A stretch of DNA of 64,000 bases from Lunularia cruciata (Eukaryota; Streptophyta; Marchantiopsida; Lunulariales; Lunulariaceae): assembly GCA_948567375.1 (NCBI GenBank), contig OX419759.1, forward strand, positions 18,382,744 to 18,446,743. Direction: 5' to 3'. Both the position numbers and the translations under genes were made by a program. Of this stretch, positions 34,111-45,600 are shown in pieces (positions within the stretch are counted from its first letter, which is position 1; the number at the start of each line of letters is the position of its first letter). The notes beneath the pieces were generated by a model. That model made no database searches. It worked only from the letters and a program-made list of their open reading frames with translations, and was not told the DNA's origin.

Positions 34111-36725
34111 CTAAGGCTCCAAGATTCGTAAGGAACACTAGCCCATTCATGCACTGGCACCCAAGTAGTACGAAAGTAAGAGGCACGAGTATAATAGTTG
34201 AAGGCCTTCCAGCTCTAATATCTACTGGAAGGGTTACATGTTTACCTGCTAGAATTTTCATATCAAAGCCTCGCAATTCATATCAAAGTCTCCGAGTCTT
34301 GTTTGTGCTTAAAATCTATCCACTATGAACGTGTCGTGGCAAAAAGATTAAACTTTCTTTACAGTTTCTATAAACAATCCTGCAATCCTGGAATTTAAGA
34401 TTCTGTAAACTTGACAAGAATCTCTGGGTGAATCTTTCGTCATACTGTTGCTAAATTATTTAGCAGAAAGTGTTCTTGGAAGCCCGAACTAAACCGCCCT
34501 TATGGATGGAAAGAACGATATGTTCTCTAACCTCCTTCTCCCCCAAGGGAACAATTTGCGTACCCTGCGTAACTATCTCATGGGGAGTTGCCAGAATAGC
34601 GAATTGGAATCCGTGTGGTTCAGTCATATATCACCCTGGAAATACCTCTGCATTCCATCGTTTCATAGGACGTGATTTGCTGGGGGTACATTGCATTTCG
34701 TGTACCGTCTTATAGTTCGAGATGTGTTGGTGTTGTCATATCGTTCTATGCTGTTCTTAACAATCTGTTTCATTGTTGGTTTTCAGATATCATTTCATCC
34801 AACTTCAAGTATTTGGTACGGCAATCCCATGCGATATAAGCAATGCTCGTGTGATTCTAAAACAGTTTTATAACACTATAATCGTCTTCCCGTCCGCTTT
34901 AAGACTAGGTATTGTACCCTCTCTCGTTTCAAGAATTGAGAGAAGGTATGGATGAGCGAGATGGCAGGATGATCTAATTTACAGCATGCACTTTGCCCGT
35001 AAAAAATCACACGATGAATCAATATGATCATCAGGCAGTATTCTAAACAGGTAAAGTCATTCTTATATAAAAGAGGTCTGATATGTGCGGAATGAAATTG
35101 TCTTATGAATGCGAATCCACGCCCACTGATGACAGACCCGTCGCGAATTAAGGACATACAGATATAATCAGCCAGGTATTGCGTACAAAGTTTGATAACC
35201 ACATAGCAATACGAAGCGTTTAATGACATAAGCGTTCATTCCAGAGCAATGCGAACCCATAGAACAAGAAGAGAAATCGGTATTACTTTCTGGCACGCGG
35301 GTTTCTGTCACACAATACCAGAAGTGAGAAGCCTCTCAAAGAGGTCTGATAAAAGGACACATCCCTCTCTGAAATATTCCAGATCAGATCTGATGCAGGA
35401 TCTGCGTAAGATACCAAGTGACTTCCCTTACGGGCCAAAAGACGTGAACAATCCTATATACACTTATAATGGAGGTCACATTCAATCTGATTATACACAA
35501 GTAGAGTGCAGTTTTATATATACTACTAGTGATCCCATCTGTTATGAACTTGCAAGTTGCATGGTATAAACAAAGTGACTGGTCATAAGAGATGGGATCA
35601 AAGTTGCCCCCACTTCCGAAGCTAACCCCACGGCGAAGTAAGATAGACCCAGTGCAGAGGATGGCTAAGAAGAAAAGGAAGGGCAGGACAACAATCGAGT
35701 GAGAGAGGACATAAGATGATGTCCGCTAGGCACCACGAGAAGTTTCCCTAATGAAGATCTGTCTCTCGAGAAGAAACACTGTCATCGCTTCCGTTGATGT
35801 GAAGGTGAGAATAGCAACTGTAAATGCAAAGAAGACTTGGCGTTCTCGAAATCCCTATCATCCGGGGATCTCCTGAAGAAAAGGGTTGCCATGATGAGGC
35901 TTGTAATCATCTGCAAAGTTCGCAGCTCATCAAATTACTCCCTAACAATCTCCAGGGCTCATGGAAAAGAATCAGAAGTCAGCAAGAAATGAGCAAGGTC
36001 AAGTCATCAACCAGATAATTAACCTAGCACACGAGATTGTCGTACGGAGTAGCTGTTAATTATAATAACTCCCACGCTAGACAGGAAGATTGTTCGAACG
36101 TTATTCTTAACATTTCGGCTCGAGAGGACGATGGTTTTGGCAACCATTGAGTTCGCAAATATGAATTCACTTTCATCAATCAATCTACTGTCAGGTACAT
36201 AACAGCAGGAAATTACTCCCTCGATTCCGAACCTCTTGTTCTGCAAAGCCACGAAGTATCAGTCATCAGCGTGTTGACTTGAGATATTCTACAACATCTG
36301 CCAGCATGTGAGTAAAAGACAATTTGAGTTTCAAAGGAATTGCACTGCAAATATCACAATTGAACGCGTTGGCAGCCATACCTTCACAGGCGAACTGGCT
36401 TTCATTTTCTCAATGACTTCGCACTCCTCAATCTTATCCATCAGTTTGTGCATTAACATTTTCATGTTGTCATCACGTCGTGTTTCTCTCGCGAGGTTGC
36501 TCGCATCCCCTAAATGTATTCCAAGTACGAAAATACATTTAGTGAGTGCGAGCCAGTTCTACGCTAAAGTTACACTTGTTTGCAATCATAATGTAATGTT
36601 CGCACTCACAATGTACTGAAGGCATCTATGTATCAGAAACATCATGCTATAACTCCTCACCAGACTCCTACACATATTTGTTTAGCTCTTGATGTGATTA
36701 ATAGTTATGAAGATCTACAGTGCGT
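34110..36725. other. More balanced-composition stretch without recognisable genes
   Basis: Base composition shifts to a clearly higher GC and CpG content than the retroelements on either side. The longest frame (35249-35569, plus, 106 residues) has no motif I know and no coding-like neighbours. A 21-bp imperfect inverted repeat lies near 36500-36552. This could be low-copy gene-flanking DNA. Confidence 0.5.
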
Positions 36726-36732
36726 TACCATG

Positions 36733-36903
36733 CATGCAGAGAGTAATAACTATGTTCAAAGGCTGTGTGAGCCTGTTTTATCCGTGGAGGTAGCTTTCGG
36801 GACAGGAACTGAACCACCTTATTTCCTCTTGTCCTGTTTTTTCTATTTAATGGGGTTTATGATGGGCTGTTGTGAGAGGTCATGGGGACCATATCTTTTA
36901 ACA
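36733..36903 (+). repeat. Copia 5' LTR, truncated
   Basis: It aligns with the end of the 3' LTR (about 41245-41420): GTGTGAGCCTGTTT, GTGGAGGTAGCTT and TTTAATGGGGTT blocks, ending TAACA. The first about 265 bases of the LTR are missing. Confidence 0.8.
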
Positions 36904-36904
36904 A

Positions 36905-36918
36905 TTTGTATCAAAGCT
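36905..36918 (+). other. Copia primer binding site
   Basis: TTTGTATCAAAGCT lies one base after the LTR end. It is a decayed match to the initiator tRNA-Met complement (TGGTATCAGAGC). Confidence 0.7.
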
Positions 36919-36960
36919 TAGTTGGTCTTAAATAGTGTCTTGAGATTTGAGGGTGCAGCG

Positions 36961-37610
36961 ATGTGCGTCCAAAAGCATGTCCACAGCAAAGCAATGGCAG
37001 GGGTGCTATTCATATCAAATGCTAAATTTGCATTGGAGAAGTTTGATGTGAAAAGCAATTTTGGACTTTGGCAATTGAAGATGAAGGACCTTCTTGTCCA
37101 GCAAGAACTGCATAGAGCACTAAGAAAATGACATGAGGAAAAACGTGATGAGGATGGGGAAGATGTAGATCTCAGAGTATTAGCACTATTTGGTTGAACC
37201 TTGCTAATGAACTGCTATACAATGTTATGAATGAAAAATCTGCACCAAAACTATGGGCCAAACTGGAGAATCTTTATATGACTAAGTCATTGACAAATAA
37301 ACTGTTTCTTAAACAGAAGCTGTATATGTTGCGGACGACGGAAGGCTAAAGTATTATGGAGCACCTCAATGCTTTCAACAAAATCATTTGTGAGTTAATG
37401 AGGATAGAGTTTAAGTTAGAAGAGAAGGATAAGGCATTGTTGTTATTGACTTCACTCTCTCCTTCATATGAGTATCTGGTCACAATTCTTCTATATGGGA
37501 AGGATGATATAAATTGTGAGGAGTTCACTTCAGCATTATTGTCCAATGAGATGCAAAAAGACCCAACCAAGAAAAGACAAATCCAAAGGCTCTATTTATT
37601 GAAGGAAGGA

Positions 37611-37675
<65 letters not shown>

Positions 37676-37796
37676 TCAGATCAGGAGTAAATCCAAGTCT
37701 AGAACGGGAGGTTTCAAAGGCAAGTGTTGGATTTGTGGGAAGGTTGGACATTTCAAGAAGGATTGTAACAACAAGAAGCTTAAGTCCAACAGGGAT
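36961..37796 (+). pseudogene. Copia gag with in-frame microsatellite
   Basis: The first piece (to 37131) has F-D-V-K-S-N-F-G-L-W-Q-L-K-M-K-D-L-L, the conserved copia gag start. After a frameshift, the frame from 37356 continues with L-L-L-T-S-L-S-P-S-Y-E and a zinc knuckle at 37725-37766 (C-W-I-C-G-K-V-G-H-F-K-K-D-C). Between them an (AT)23(AG)8 tract adds alternating I-Y and then R-E residues without closing the frame. Gag forms the particle. Confidence 0.8.
37613..37674 (+). repeat. (AT)23 (AG)8 compound microsatellite
   Basis: Bases 37613-37658 are 23 AT units and 37659-37674 are 8 AG units. They lie within the open gag/protease frame of the copia element, translated as Ile-Tyr and Arg-Glu repeats. 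Confidence 0.95.
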
Positions 37797-38144
37797 GAAG
37801 GTACACTTTCAGATCAAGCAAGTATTGCTAAGTCATATGGTGTTGTGAATGATGTTCTATGTGTTATACAAGAAAAAGATCAATTTGAGGAGTCATGGAT
37901 ATTGGACTCAGGTTGCTCTTACCATATGTGTCCAAATAAGGAGTGGTTTCATGAGTACAAGACATTCAATGGAGGATCTGTAATACTGGGGAACAACATG
38001 GCTTGTAAAGTTATTGGCATTGGTACAATACACATTAAGATGTTTGATGGTGTTGTAAGGACTATTGCTGATGTGAGGCATGTTCCTGTGTTAAGGAAGA
38101 ATTTGATATCACTAGGCACTTTGGACTCAAATGGTTGGAGGTGA
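37797..38144 (+). pseudogene. Copia protease
   Basis: This continues the frame from 37356 to the TGA at 38142. W-I-L-D-S-G-C-S-Y-H-M carries the intact aspartic protease triad D-S-G (codons 37905-37913), followed by V-P-V-L-R-K-N-L-I-S-L, the usual end of the domain. It cleaves the polyprotein. This is the best preserved domain of the element, but it ends in a premature stop. Confidence 0.8.
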
Positions 38145-38183
38145 GGAGCAGAAAATAGAACACTCAAGGTATCAAAAGGAGCA

Positions 38184-39260
38184 TTGGTTGTAATGAAGAG
38201 CAAGAACATAGGAAATCTTTATGAGCTTGCTGGAGATACCATTACCAGAGGAGTGGCAAGTACTATCTGTGAAAATGAAGATCCCAAAGATCTTACTCAA
38301 TTATGGCATCTATGTTTGGCTCATATGAGTGAAAGTGGTCTAAGTGAATTGTCCAAGCAACAATTTCTGAAGGGCCTTAAAAGTTGTAAGTTAAAATTGT
38401 GTGAGCATTGTGTAATAGGAAAGCAACAAAGGGTAAGCTTTTCCGTAGGAGTTCATTGCACAAAGGGAATTTTAGACTTTGTGCATTTTGATGTTTGGGG
38501 CCCTACACCTGTAGCTTCAAAATCTAGAGCATTATATTTTGTATCTTTGGTTGATGATTACTCTAGGAGAGTATGGGTCTACACCATGAAGTAAAAATCA
38601 ATGGTCTTCTCTATCTTTAAACAATGGAAGGTGAGGATGGAGAAAAATTTTTGGAAGGAAAGTGAAGTGTTTGAGATCTGATAATGGTGGAGAATACAAA
38701 TCTGAGAGTTTGGTAGATATTTTAAGAGTGAAGGGATAATTCATCACTTTACCATACAGGGTACCCTCAACAAAATGGTGTGGCAGAGCAGAAAAATTGT
38801 ACACTCTTGGAGAAAGCAAGAAGTATGTTAAGCAATGCCAGATTGGAGAAGAGCTTTTGGGCAGAAGTTGTAAATACAACTTGTCATTTGGTAAACATTT
38901 CTCCCTCTATTGCTATTGAGTGTAATACACCAATGGAAAATTAGACAGGTTGGCATATTGATTACTCTTCACTTAGAGTTTTTGGATGCATAGCTTCTAT
39001 TCATATTCAACAAGAACAAAGGACAAAGTTAGATGCCAAATCTAGAAAATGTATATTCTTGGGATATGAGAAGGATACAAACGGATATAGATTATGGGAT
39101 CCAGAAAGGGGTTGTCTTGTTATGAGTAGGGATGTAGTTTTTAATGAGACTAGTACAATGAAGACCTTTGCTATAGCAGAAGAAAAGAAAAAACAAATTC
39201 AATCAGATTTTGTTAAGATAGATATTGATATTAATGTCAAGACATCTCACCTCTTGTAGA
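38184..39260 (+). pseudogene. Copia integrase
   Basis: The frame 38184-38594 shows the pre-integrase zinc finger (L-W-H-L-C-L-A-H-M...C-E-H-C-V-I-G-K) and the core start (F-D-V-W-G-P, V-D-D-Y-S-R-R-V-W-V-Y). A TAA follows at 38592. The remainder is shifted, with Q-Q-N-G-V-A-E-Q near 38770 and, at 39059-39259, F-L-G-Y-E-K-D-T-N-G-Y-R-L-W-D, the conserved tail. It cannot make a complete enzyme. Confidence 0.8.
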
Positions 39261-39399
39261 TATACCAAGAAAATCATTAGAAGAGCAAAGTACAGAAGTG
39301 ATTCATGAACATAGGTATCCAAATAGGGATAGAAGCCCTCCAAAGAGATTTGATGATTCATTTGTAGCTTATGCTCTTCTTACTGAGAATGGTTAGCCT

Positions 39400-40330
39400 T
39401 CTTCATATTGAGAGGCAATGCAAGATCAAGAGTGTCAAAAGTGGCACTATGAAATGGAAGAGGATATGAAGTCTTTGGCCAAAAACCAAACTTGGAGACT
39501 TGAAAAATTGCCTATGGGAAAGAAGCCAATTGGTTGCAGATGGATATTCTAAAAGAAGGAAGGACTTCCAAAATCTGGTGGAGATTGATACAAAGCAAGG
39601 CTTGTAGCAAAGGGTTATAGCCAAGAAGAAGGTATTGACTTCAATGAGATTTTATCACCAATGGTAAAAATGTCTTCAACTCGTGCATTATTGGCAATAG
39701 TTGCATTGCATAACTTGGAGTTGGAGCAACTTGATGTTACAATTTCTTTTTTACATGGAGAATCGGAGGAGGATATTTACATGCATCATGTTTTGTGGTA
39801 CCAAGGAACTAGAACCTGGTTTGTAGGTTACAAAAGTCTTTATATGGACTAAAGCAAAGTCCAAGACTTTGGTAGATAAAATTTGATGCTTTCATGTTGA
39901 AGCATGGATATAACAGAGAGGAGTCAGATTGTTGTGTGTACCTCAAGAAGCTACATGGACCTAGAGTATTTAATCATCTTGGTACTATATGTGGATGATA
40001 TGTTGATTGTTGCGGAGGATATGGCTGAGGTGGAGAATTGAAAGCACAACTAGGTAAGGAGTTTGATATGAAGGACTTGTGTTCTTCAACACAGTATGAA
40101 GGACTGTCTTGTCCTGGTCTATCACAAGAGCAAGGGAAAGTTATGGATATCTCAAAGGAGATATTTGGAAAAATTACTTGTTTGTTTTGGCATGGAGAAT
40201 GAAAAGCCAATGAGCAGTCCAATGGCAAGTCATTTCAAGCTATCGTTGGAGCAATGTCCATCAAATGAGGAGGAGAGAAAAGTAATATAGACTATTCCTT
40301 ATGCTAGTGCTGTTGGGAGTTTAATGTATG
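39400..40330 (+). pseudogene. Copia reverse transcriptase
   Basis: Pieces include K-A-R-L-V-A-K-G-Y-S-Q near 39590, then S-T-R-A-L-L-A-I-V-A and Q-L-D-V-T-I-S-F-L-H-G (normally D-V-K-T-A-F-L-H-G). The catalytic Y-V-D-D is intact at 39988-39999. Later P-M-S-S-P-M-A appears. Stops and shifts separate these blocks. Confidence 0.8.
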
Positions 40331-40479
40331 CTATGGTTTGCACTAGACCAAACATCTGTTATGCTGTGAGTATGGTGAGTAGATACATGGCAAATCCAGG
40401 GAAACAACATTAGGAAGTTGTGAAGTAGTTACTCTGTTACTTAAAAGGGACTATAAATATTGGCATTGTCTTTGATGCA

Positions 40480-40960
40480 GAGAAGGACCAAGAAGGAGGA
40501 ATTACAGGGTATGTAGATTCTGATTTGGGTGGAGACTTGGATAAGAGAAGATCTACAATAGGTGGTGCAGTAAGTTGGAAGTCTACTCTCCAATTTATTG
40601 TTGCTCTTTCTACTACAGAGGTGGAATATATGGCAACAACTGAGGCTGCCAAAGAGGCAATATGGCTACAAAGATTAGCCAAGGATGTAGGACTCCCTAA
40701 CATGAAGTTCGTACTTTTTTTGTGATAGCCAAAGCGCTATTCACTTGGCCAAGAATCAAGCATATCATTCAAGGACAAAGCATATTGATGTGAGACATCA
40801 ATTTATCACAGAAGCTGTGACAAATTGAGAGATCAATTTGTAAAAGATTGGCAGAGAGGTAAATGCAGCTGATATGTTTGCTAAACCTGTTCTTGTTGAG
40901 AAGTTCAAGTTATGCATGAACTTGCTGAACGTTCAATGTTGCTCTTTGGGATGATATGGT
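40480..40960 (+). pseudogene. Copia RNase H
   Basis: The blocks are Y-V-D-S-D-L-G-G-D, K-R-R-S-T-I-G-G, then A-L-S-T-T-E-V-E-Y-M-A, followed after a shift by S-A-I-H-L-A-K-N, H-I-D-V-R-H-Q-F-I and A-D-M-F-A-K-P. The acidic residues of the active site are mostly kept, but the frame is broken near 40723. Confidence 0.8.
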
Positions 40961-40982
40961 GGATACAAGCAAAAGTGGAGAT

Positions 40983-41420
40983 TGTTATGTTTGGTTTGTT
41001 ATCAGTGACTTGACTGATCAAGAGCAAGAGCAAAAGCAAACATGACTGATGAAACACCTTGCTGTTTCATGCGGTGCTGGGCAATCATGTGTCTAGATAT
41101 GTTCAGTCACTACTATGGCAAAGTATTATAGTGACTAGATATCTTGAGTGGTCAATACTCGAAAAGTCCAGCAAGTCAGAAAAGTCCCGCAAGTCAGTAT
41201 TCAAGAGTTCAGCCGGTTGACAGTGATGAGGGTCTATTCCTATATATACATGTAGAGAGTAATAAATGTGTTCGAATGCTGGTGTGAGCCTGTTTCAGCC
41301 GTGGAGGTAGCTTCCAGGACAGGAAGTGAACCACGTTATTTACTGTTGTCATGTGATTCCTGTTTAATGGGGTTGATGAAGTGCTATTGCGAGAGGTCTT
41401 GGGGGATGTGTATTCTAACA
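40983..41420 (+). repeat. Copia 3' LTR
   Basis: This 438-bp LTR runs from TGTTATGTTTGG to TATTCTAACA. It contains a TATATATA-type box near 41241 and two near-identical AAAAGTCC(A/C)GCAAGTCAG units (about 41162-41197). Confidence 0.85.
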
Positions 41421-42629
41421 ATTTCGAAGTAGTCTTGTCCTACCTGGGTCCGTGGGTATGGAACCGGGTTGTTCATACCGGGTTCTTTATTTCACTACGC
41501 ATTATGTCGGTAAATCGAGCCATCAGAAATAAAAAGACTTTCATCTTCGCTTCAATTGTCGTTTGAGTATACCAGGCAGCTGGAGCACAGCACATGTGCA
41601 AGGCAGAATATCCTGCAATTCCGTGAATGTTTTATTGTAAAAAGTTTCATCTGTTTGAAGAACGATAACGACTTCTACTCTTACCTCCGTATTCATGTTT
41701 TCCAGCAACCAATTGATCGTTCAAGGGAATCACCCGATTTTCTTGTCACCGCACCTACTAAATAGGACTTATTCGTTCTTGGCACGAGGTAATCTTTTTT
41801 TTCAAGCCGAGTAGCTTGACAGACATATATTTCTTGTGGGAAGGACTGGAAGTTACAGGATCACTACCCATGTTATCGATTAAGACGTGGGGAAAATAGA
41901 AATATTACAGTTTACATGTCAGTGAACAGATGTGTTCTCAAGCGATTATGTTAAATGATGAGTGCAGGACAGTGAAAGTTAAACTCGACTTTTACTTGCT
42001 TCTGATTGTGAATCTAAGTTTAGATTATCAAATCAGAATGCAACTGCAATTTGTAGTTTACCTTTATCTCGTAAACCTTGTGAATTTCGGGTCATCCTAT
42101 TCGTGAGAATGCATAAGGAAGCTTGACGTCCTTTCCTCCGTTCATCCGAAGAGAGTTTGGGTTCTTCCAGATTACTGTAGTCTGAACAATTAGATCAGAA
42201 CTTTGAAGGATGCTTGTGACTGAAAGTCAAGGAAAAAGAAACCATCCAAAGGAAGAAGGAAGCAGGAAACCGTCCACTGTACACGAGGATACAAATTCTA
42301 TCAAACTTACCAGCTACTCAAATCAAGAGAAGATCCATAGACAGTCCGGAAAGTGGTAAGGTCCGACATCTGTTCCCGGAACATTCAAGCGAAGGAAGGA
42401 AAGTATCTGAGACTAACTCATTGTGCGCTACCGTATCTGTGCTCTCCAGGGAAATTGCACCTGTTTCTGATTCTTCATCTCCTTCTCATTCGGTTGGAAC
42501 GTTCTCTTTCCTCATAACCCTCAATTCTGTATTTACATAAGTGAATTTTCTTGTACCTTCATGGCGACATTAATTGCTTCGCAGGGTAGTACCTCGAGCT
42601 GCTAGCCAACTATCGAAATTTTGTCTCGT
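41421..42629. other. Low-copy flank between copia element and receptor kinase
   Basis: No domain or repeat is recognised. It includes the 3' flank and probably the 3' UTR of the kinase gene, which is read from the right. Confidence 0.5.
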
Positions 42630-45600
42630 CTATCTGTCCGCCTTGTAAGAGGCATCGATAGGGGGAGAATCCACGGAACTAACTTGCTTAGAAAACTGCT
42701 GAGAGTTTGGTACCATCGACGAATGAGGGGTCCCTGATGATAATAAAGCGTCGAAATCGAAATAGGAAGTTGGAGATGTGCCAGCAAAAGCTGCGGATTG
42801 TGCAGAAAAGGTCTTGACGTATTCCCCTGGGAACTCCAAATAATACGCGTCACTCAAAACTCGCACAACCTGCTGCATATCCGGTCGGTTAACTGATATT
42901 ACCTCTATGCAGGATAGTGCTAGCTCGATAACTTTCCCCACTGCCTCATTTTCATATTTGCCTTCTAGATTTGAATCCACAATTTGCATGACATTCCCAA
43001 GTGACTGCTGTTTCACCTGTCAAAACACGTAAGTGTCAGTCCGTTTAGCAAAACCGTCAAGCAAACTCAATACGCATTATGCGGTGGGGGCTGTCTGCAT
43101 AGTTCTGCATATTTGTTTGATGATTCCAATTTGCTTAACGGACAAGCATCTAGTAAAATCTGACCGGACAGACTGAATTTTTAACGATCTTAGTGATTTG
43201 AGTAAATGTGAATATGGCGCAAGATCCTAAGAGGCAAACGAAACTTTGATGTCCGATTACTTACCACCCATTCTAGAAGCGTTCCTCTACTTCCATCTGG
43301 CAGCAGGGAGTTGTAGGGAGGGATTCCCGTGACAATCTCTAAAAGAACTATGCCAAAACTGTACACGTCGCTTTTGTAGGTCAATCTCTGGGTCATAAAA
43401 TACCTGGAATTTCAATCAGGGACAGTTGCTCAGAGCTCAAGGACTAACTGTCCTTGTGATTTTTACGTGAACAGAGGTGGCCAGTAGTTCTGGACAGATT
43501 TGTGTACCAAGTACTCATAAAACTAGACTCCATGATCTCACAAAGTTGCAAAGACTCATCAGTTCTTACTCAGGATCAAGATATCCAAATGTACCCTTCA
43601 CAAATGTTGAAATTCCACCATCGTTGATTCCGCCATCAGGGCCGGCCTTGGAGAGGCCGAAATCAGCAACCTTGGCGACGAGTTCCTCATCCAGAAGTAT
43701 GTTGGAAGTTTTCACATCCCGATGAATGATTTGGGGATGACAATCCTTGTGAAGATATTCGAGCCCTGCGTTTCGTCGCCAACATAGAAACTTATTATCA
43801 GGACACATCTTCGAAAGATTGGTTCAAAAATAGATGCCTTACTATCAATAGCTAGTTACTGACTTACTTGCCAAACTTAGCTAGTTACTGACTTTCTGTC
43901 CAAGTGTTGATCTTGAGCGTTTCTATGGAGTAAAAAAGGTTTCAAATCGAAAGTTACAGCATTGGACAGAAATCTGTGCACTGCACCTTTGCCAGCGTTG
44001 ATTGCAATGTCAAGCCGGGTTCTCCAGTCTAGAGGCTCAAAGTTATCACCTGGATGTAATGCGCATAATCAGTTCACATTGTAACTTTAAGCAGTCGGAG
44101 GTCGAGTTTGCCAGTTAGTAGTAGCGTTGAATGTTACAGTTAAGTCCTTCATCGATGGTTTCATTCTGAATACATCTAAACCTTGGAAATAGATCTTTCA
44201 GCTCTGAAAGAAACTTATCGATTCAAAGCTTATTGAACTAAAGTTTAAAGTTTATCGTCAACTACGTACCATACAAGTGCTCTCGCAGGTTTCCCTTGGC
44301 CATGTAATCGTAGATCAGTATCTGCTCACCCGATTCTTCACAGTATCCTAATAGCGAGACCAGATTCTTGTGATGGACTCTTGTTAGAAGCGTCACCTAG
44401 CGCGTATATCGTAAAAGTACCGCATATTAGGTCAAAGATCGTGAAAGTCTATTCTGTAACTTAGCTACATATCAGTTCGGGTTTTCCAATCCGGGTTTAA
44501 TTTCTCGTATCTAACTCTGTGCTTTATAATACGAGCTAGTGCACATTGCTTCTTCGTCTTCACGACTCATGAGAAATCGGATCTTCATGCAGGTCATGAA
44601 ATTGACTGGTTCAGACTCTGAGGATAACAACGGAACTCGTGTAATTGTGTCTTTCGGAGTGCTGTACTTGCTGGTGCACGGGATTCCTACTTGACTACTC
44701 ACCTCATTCACAAACTCGACCCTCCCTTGACCAGACGTAGAGTCGTGTACTTTCACTGCTACTTTTTGACCTGAGGAGAGCTCCCCGAGGTAGACTGCTC
44801 CATATGACCCTTGTCCGATTTTTCTTTCCAAGTTCCTGGTCATTGTAAGAACCTCACGGAAAGTAAAAGATGCTGAAGAGTTTCTTTCGCCACTACGATT
44901 GAAAGGATTATTTGATCCTACACAGAAACAAGTGAGATAGAATGTGAGGCACGATTGATGAAGCGGCTGGCTAGCTAGCACTGAAAAGAACTTGGGTCAC
45001 AGATGAGCTAAATTTCCTACGTTGAAGATGCAAAAGAAAAGATTAGGAGTCTAGCTAGAAGATTCATTTCCAAGTTTTACTCACGAGATCCAATAAGTTT
45101 GCGCTTCTTCGCTTTTACTCGTCTTCTTTTTCTTAGCAACAGGAGTACGAGGGCAACTGCTAGAACAACTGTGCCAGCAACCACTCCACCAAGTACTCCA
45201 GCGATGTTTAATCCACTTGCGTTCGAATCCTGGCACTTCTCGGTCCATTCCTCGCACTCAAGGAGCGGGTTATCTTGACATCTGCATGCGCACGTTGAAA
45301 CCTTAGAAACGTCCTCAAGGCTAATAAAGAACAACCAGAATTTACATTTTAGGGAATTCAAACAGCTTTAAGTTGGCAAGTCACACGTAGGCATATTATA
45401 TGAATGGGCAACACTCGAGCTCTACATTGCTGTGGAAGTGTGAGGAAGTAGAACACCACTTGAGAGAGAGAGTACAAACTGGACAGTTTGGAGCTGGTTT
45501 GGTGGACAATCTGAAATAGGGCCTGTGAGGTTGTTGTTTGCCACACTCCTACAACCGTAATAAAGAAACAGTGAGTCCCAATAAGATAGTAAGTTGCACA

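Larger units (their letters stand above)
36733..41420 (+). mobile_element. Ty1/copia retrotransposon, 5' LTR truncated
   Basis: The order is gag, protease, integrase, reverse transcriptase, RNase H, as in copia elements. The 3' LTR is 40983-41420; only its last about 170 bases exist at the 5' side (36733-36903). A primer binding site follows the 5' LTR and a purine-rich tract (40971-40981) precedes the 3' LTR. Stops and frameshifts occur in each domain. Because the 5' LTR is truncated, target duplications cannot be checked. It ends about 1.2 kb from the 3' end of the receptor kinase gene. Confidence 0.85.

Noticed and set aside
35249-35569. 106-residue plus-strand frame
   Set aside because: It has no recognisable motif, signal or conserved neighbour, and is short enough to occur by chance in this composition.
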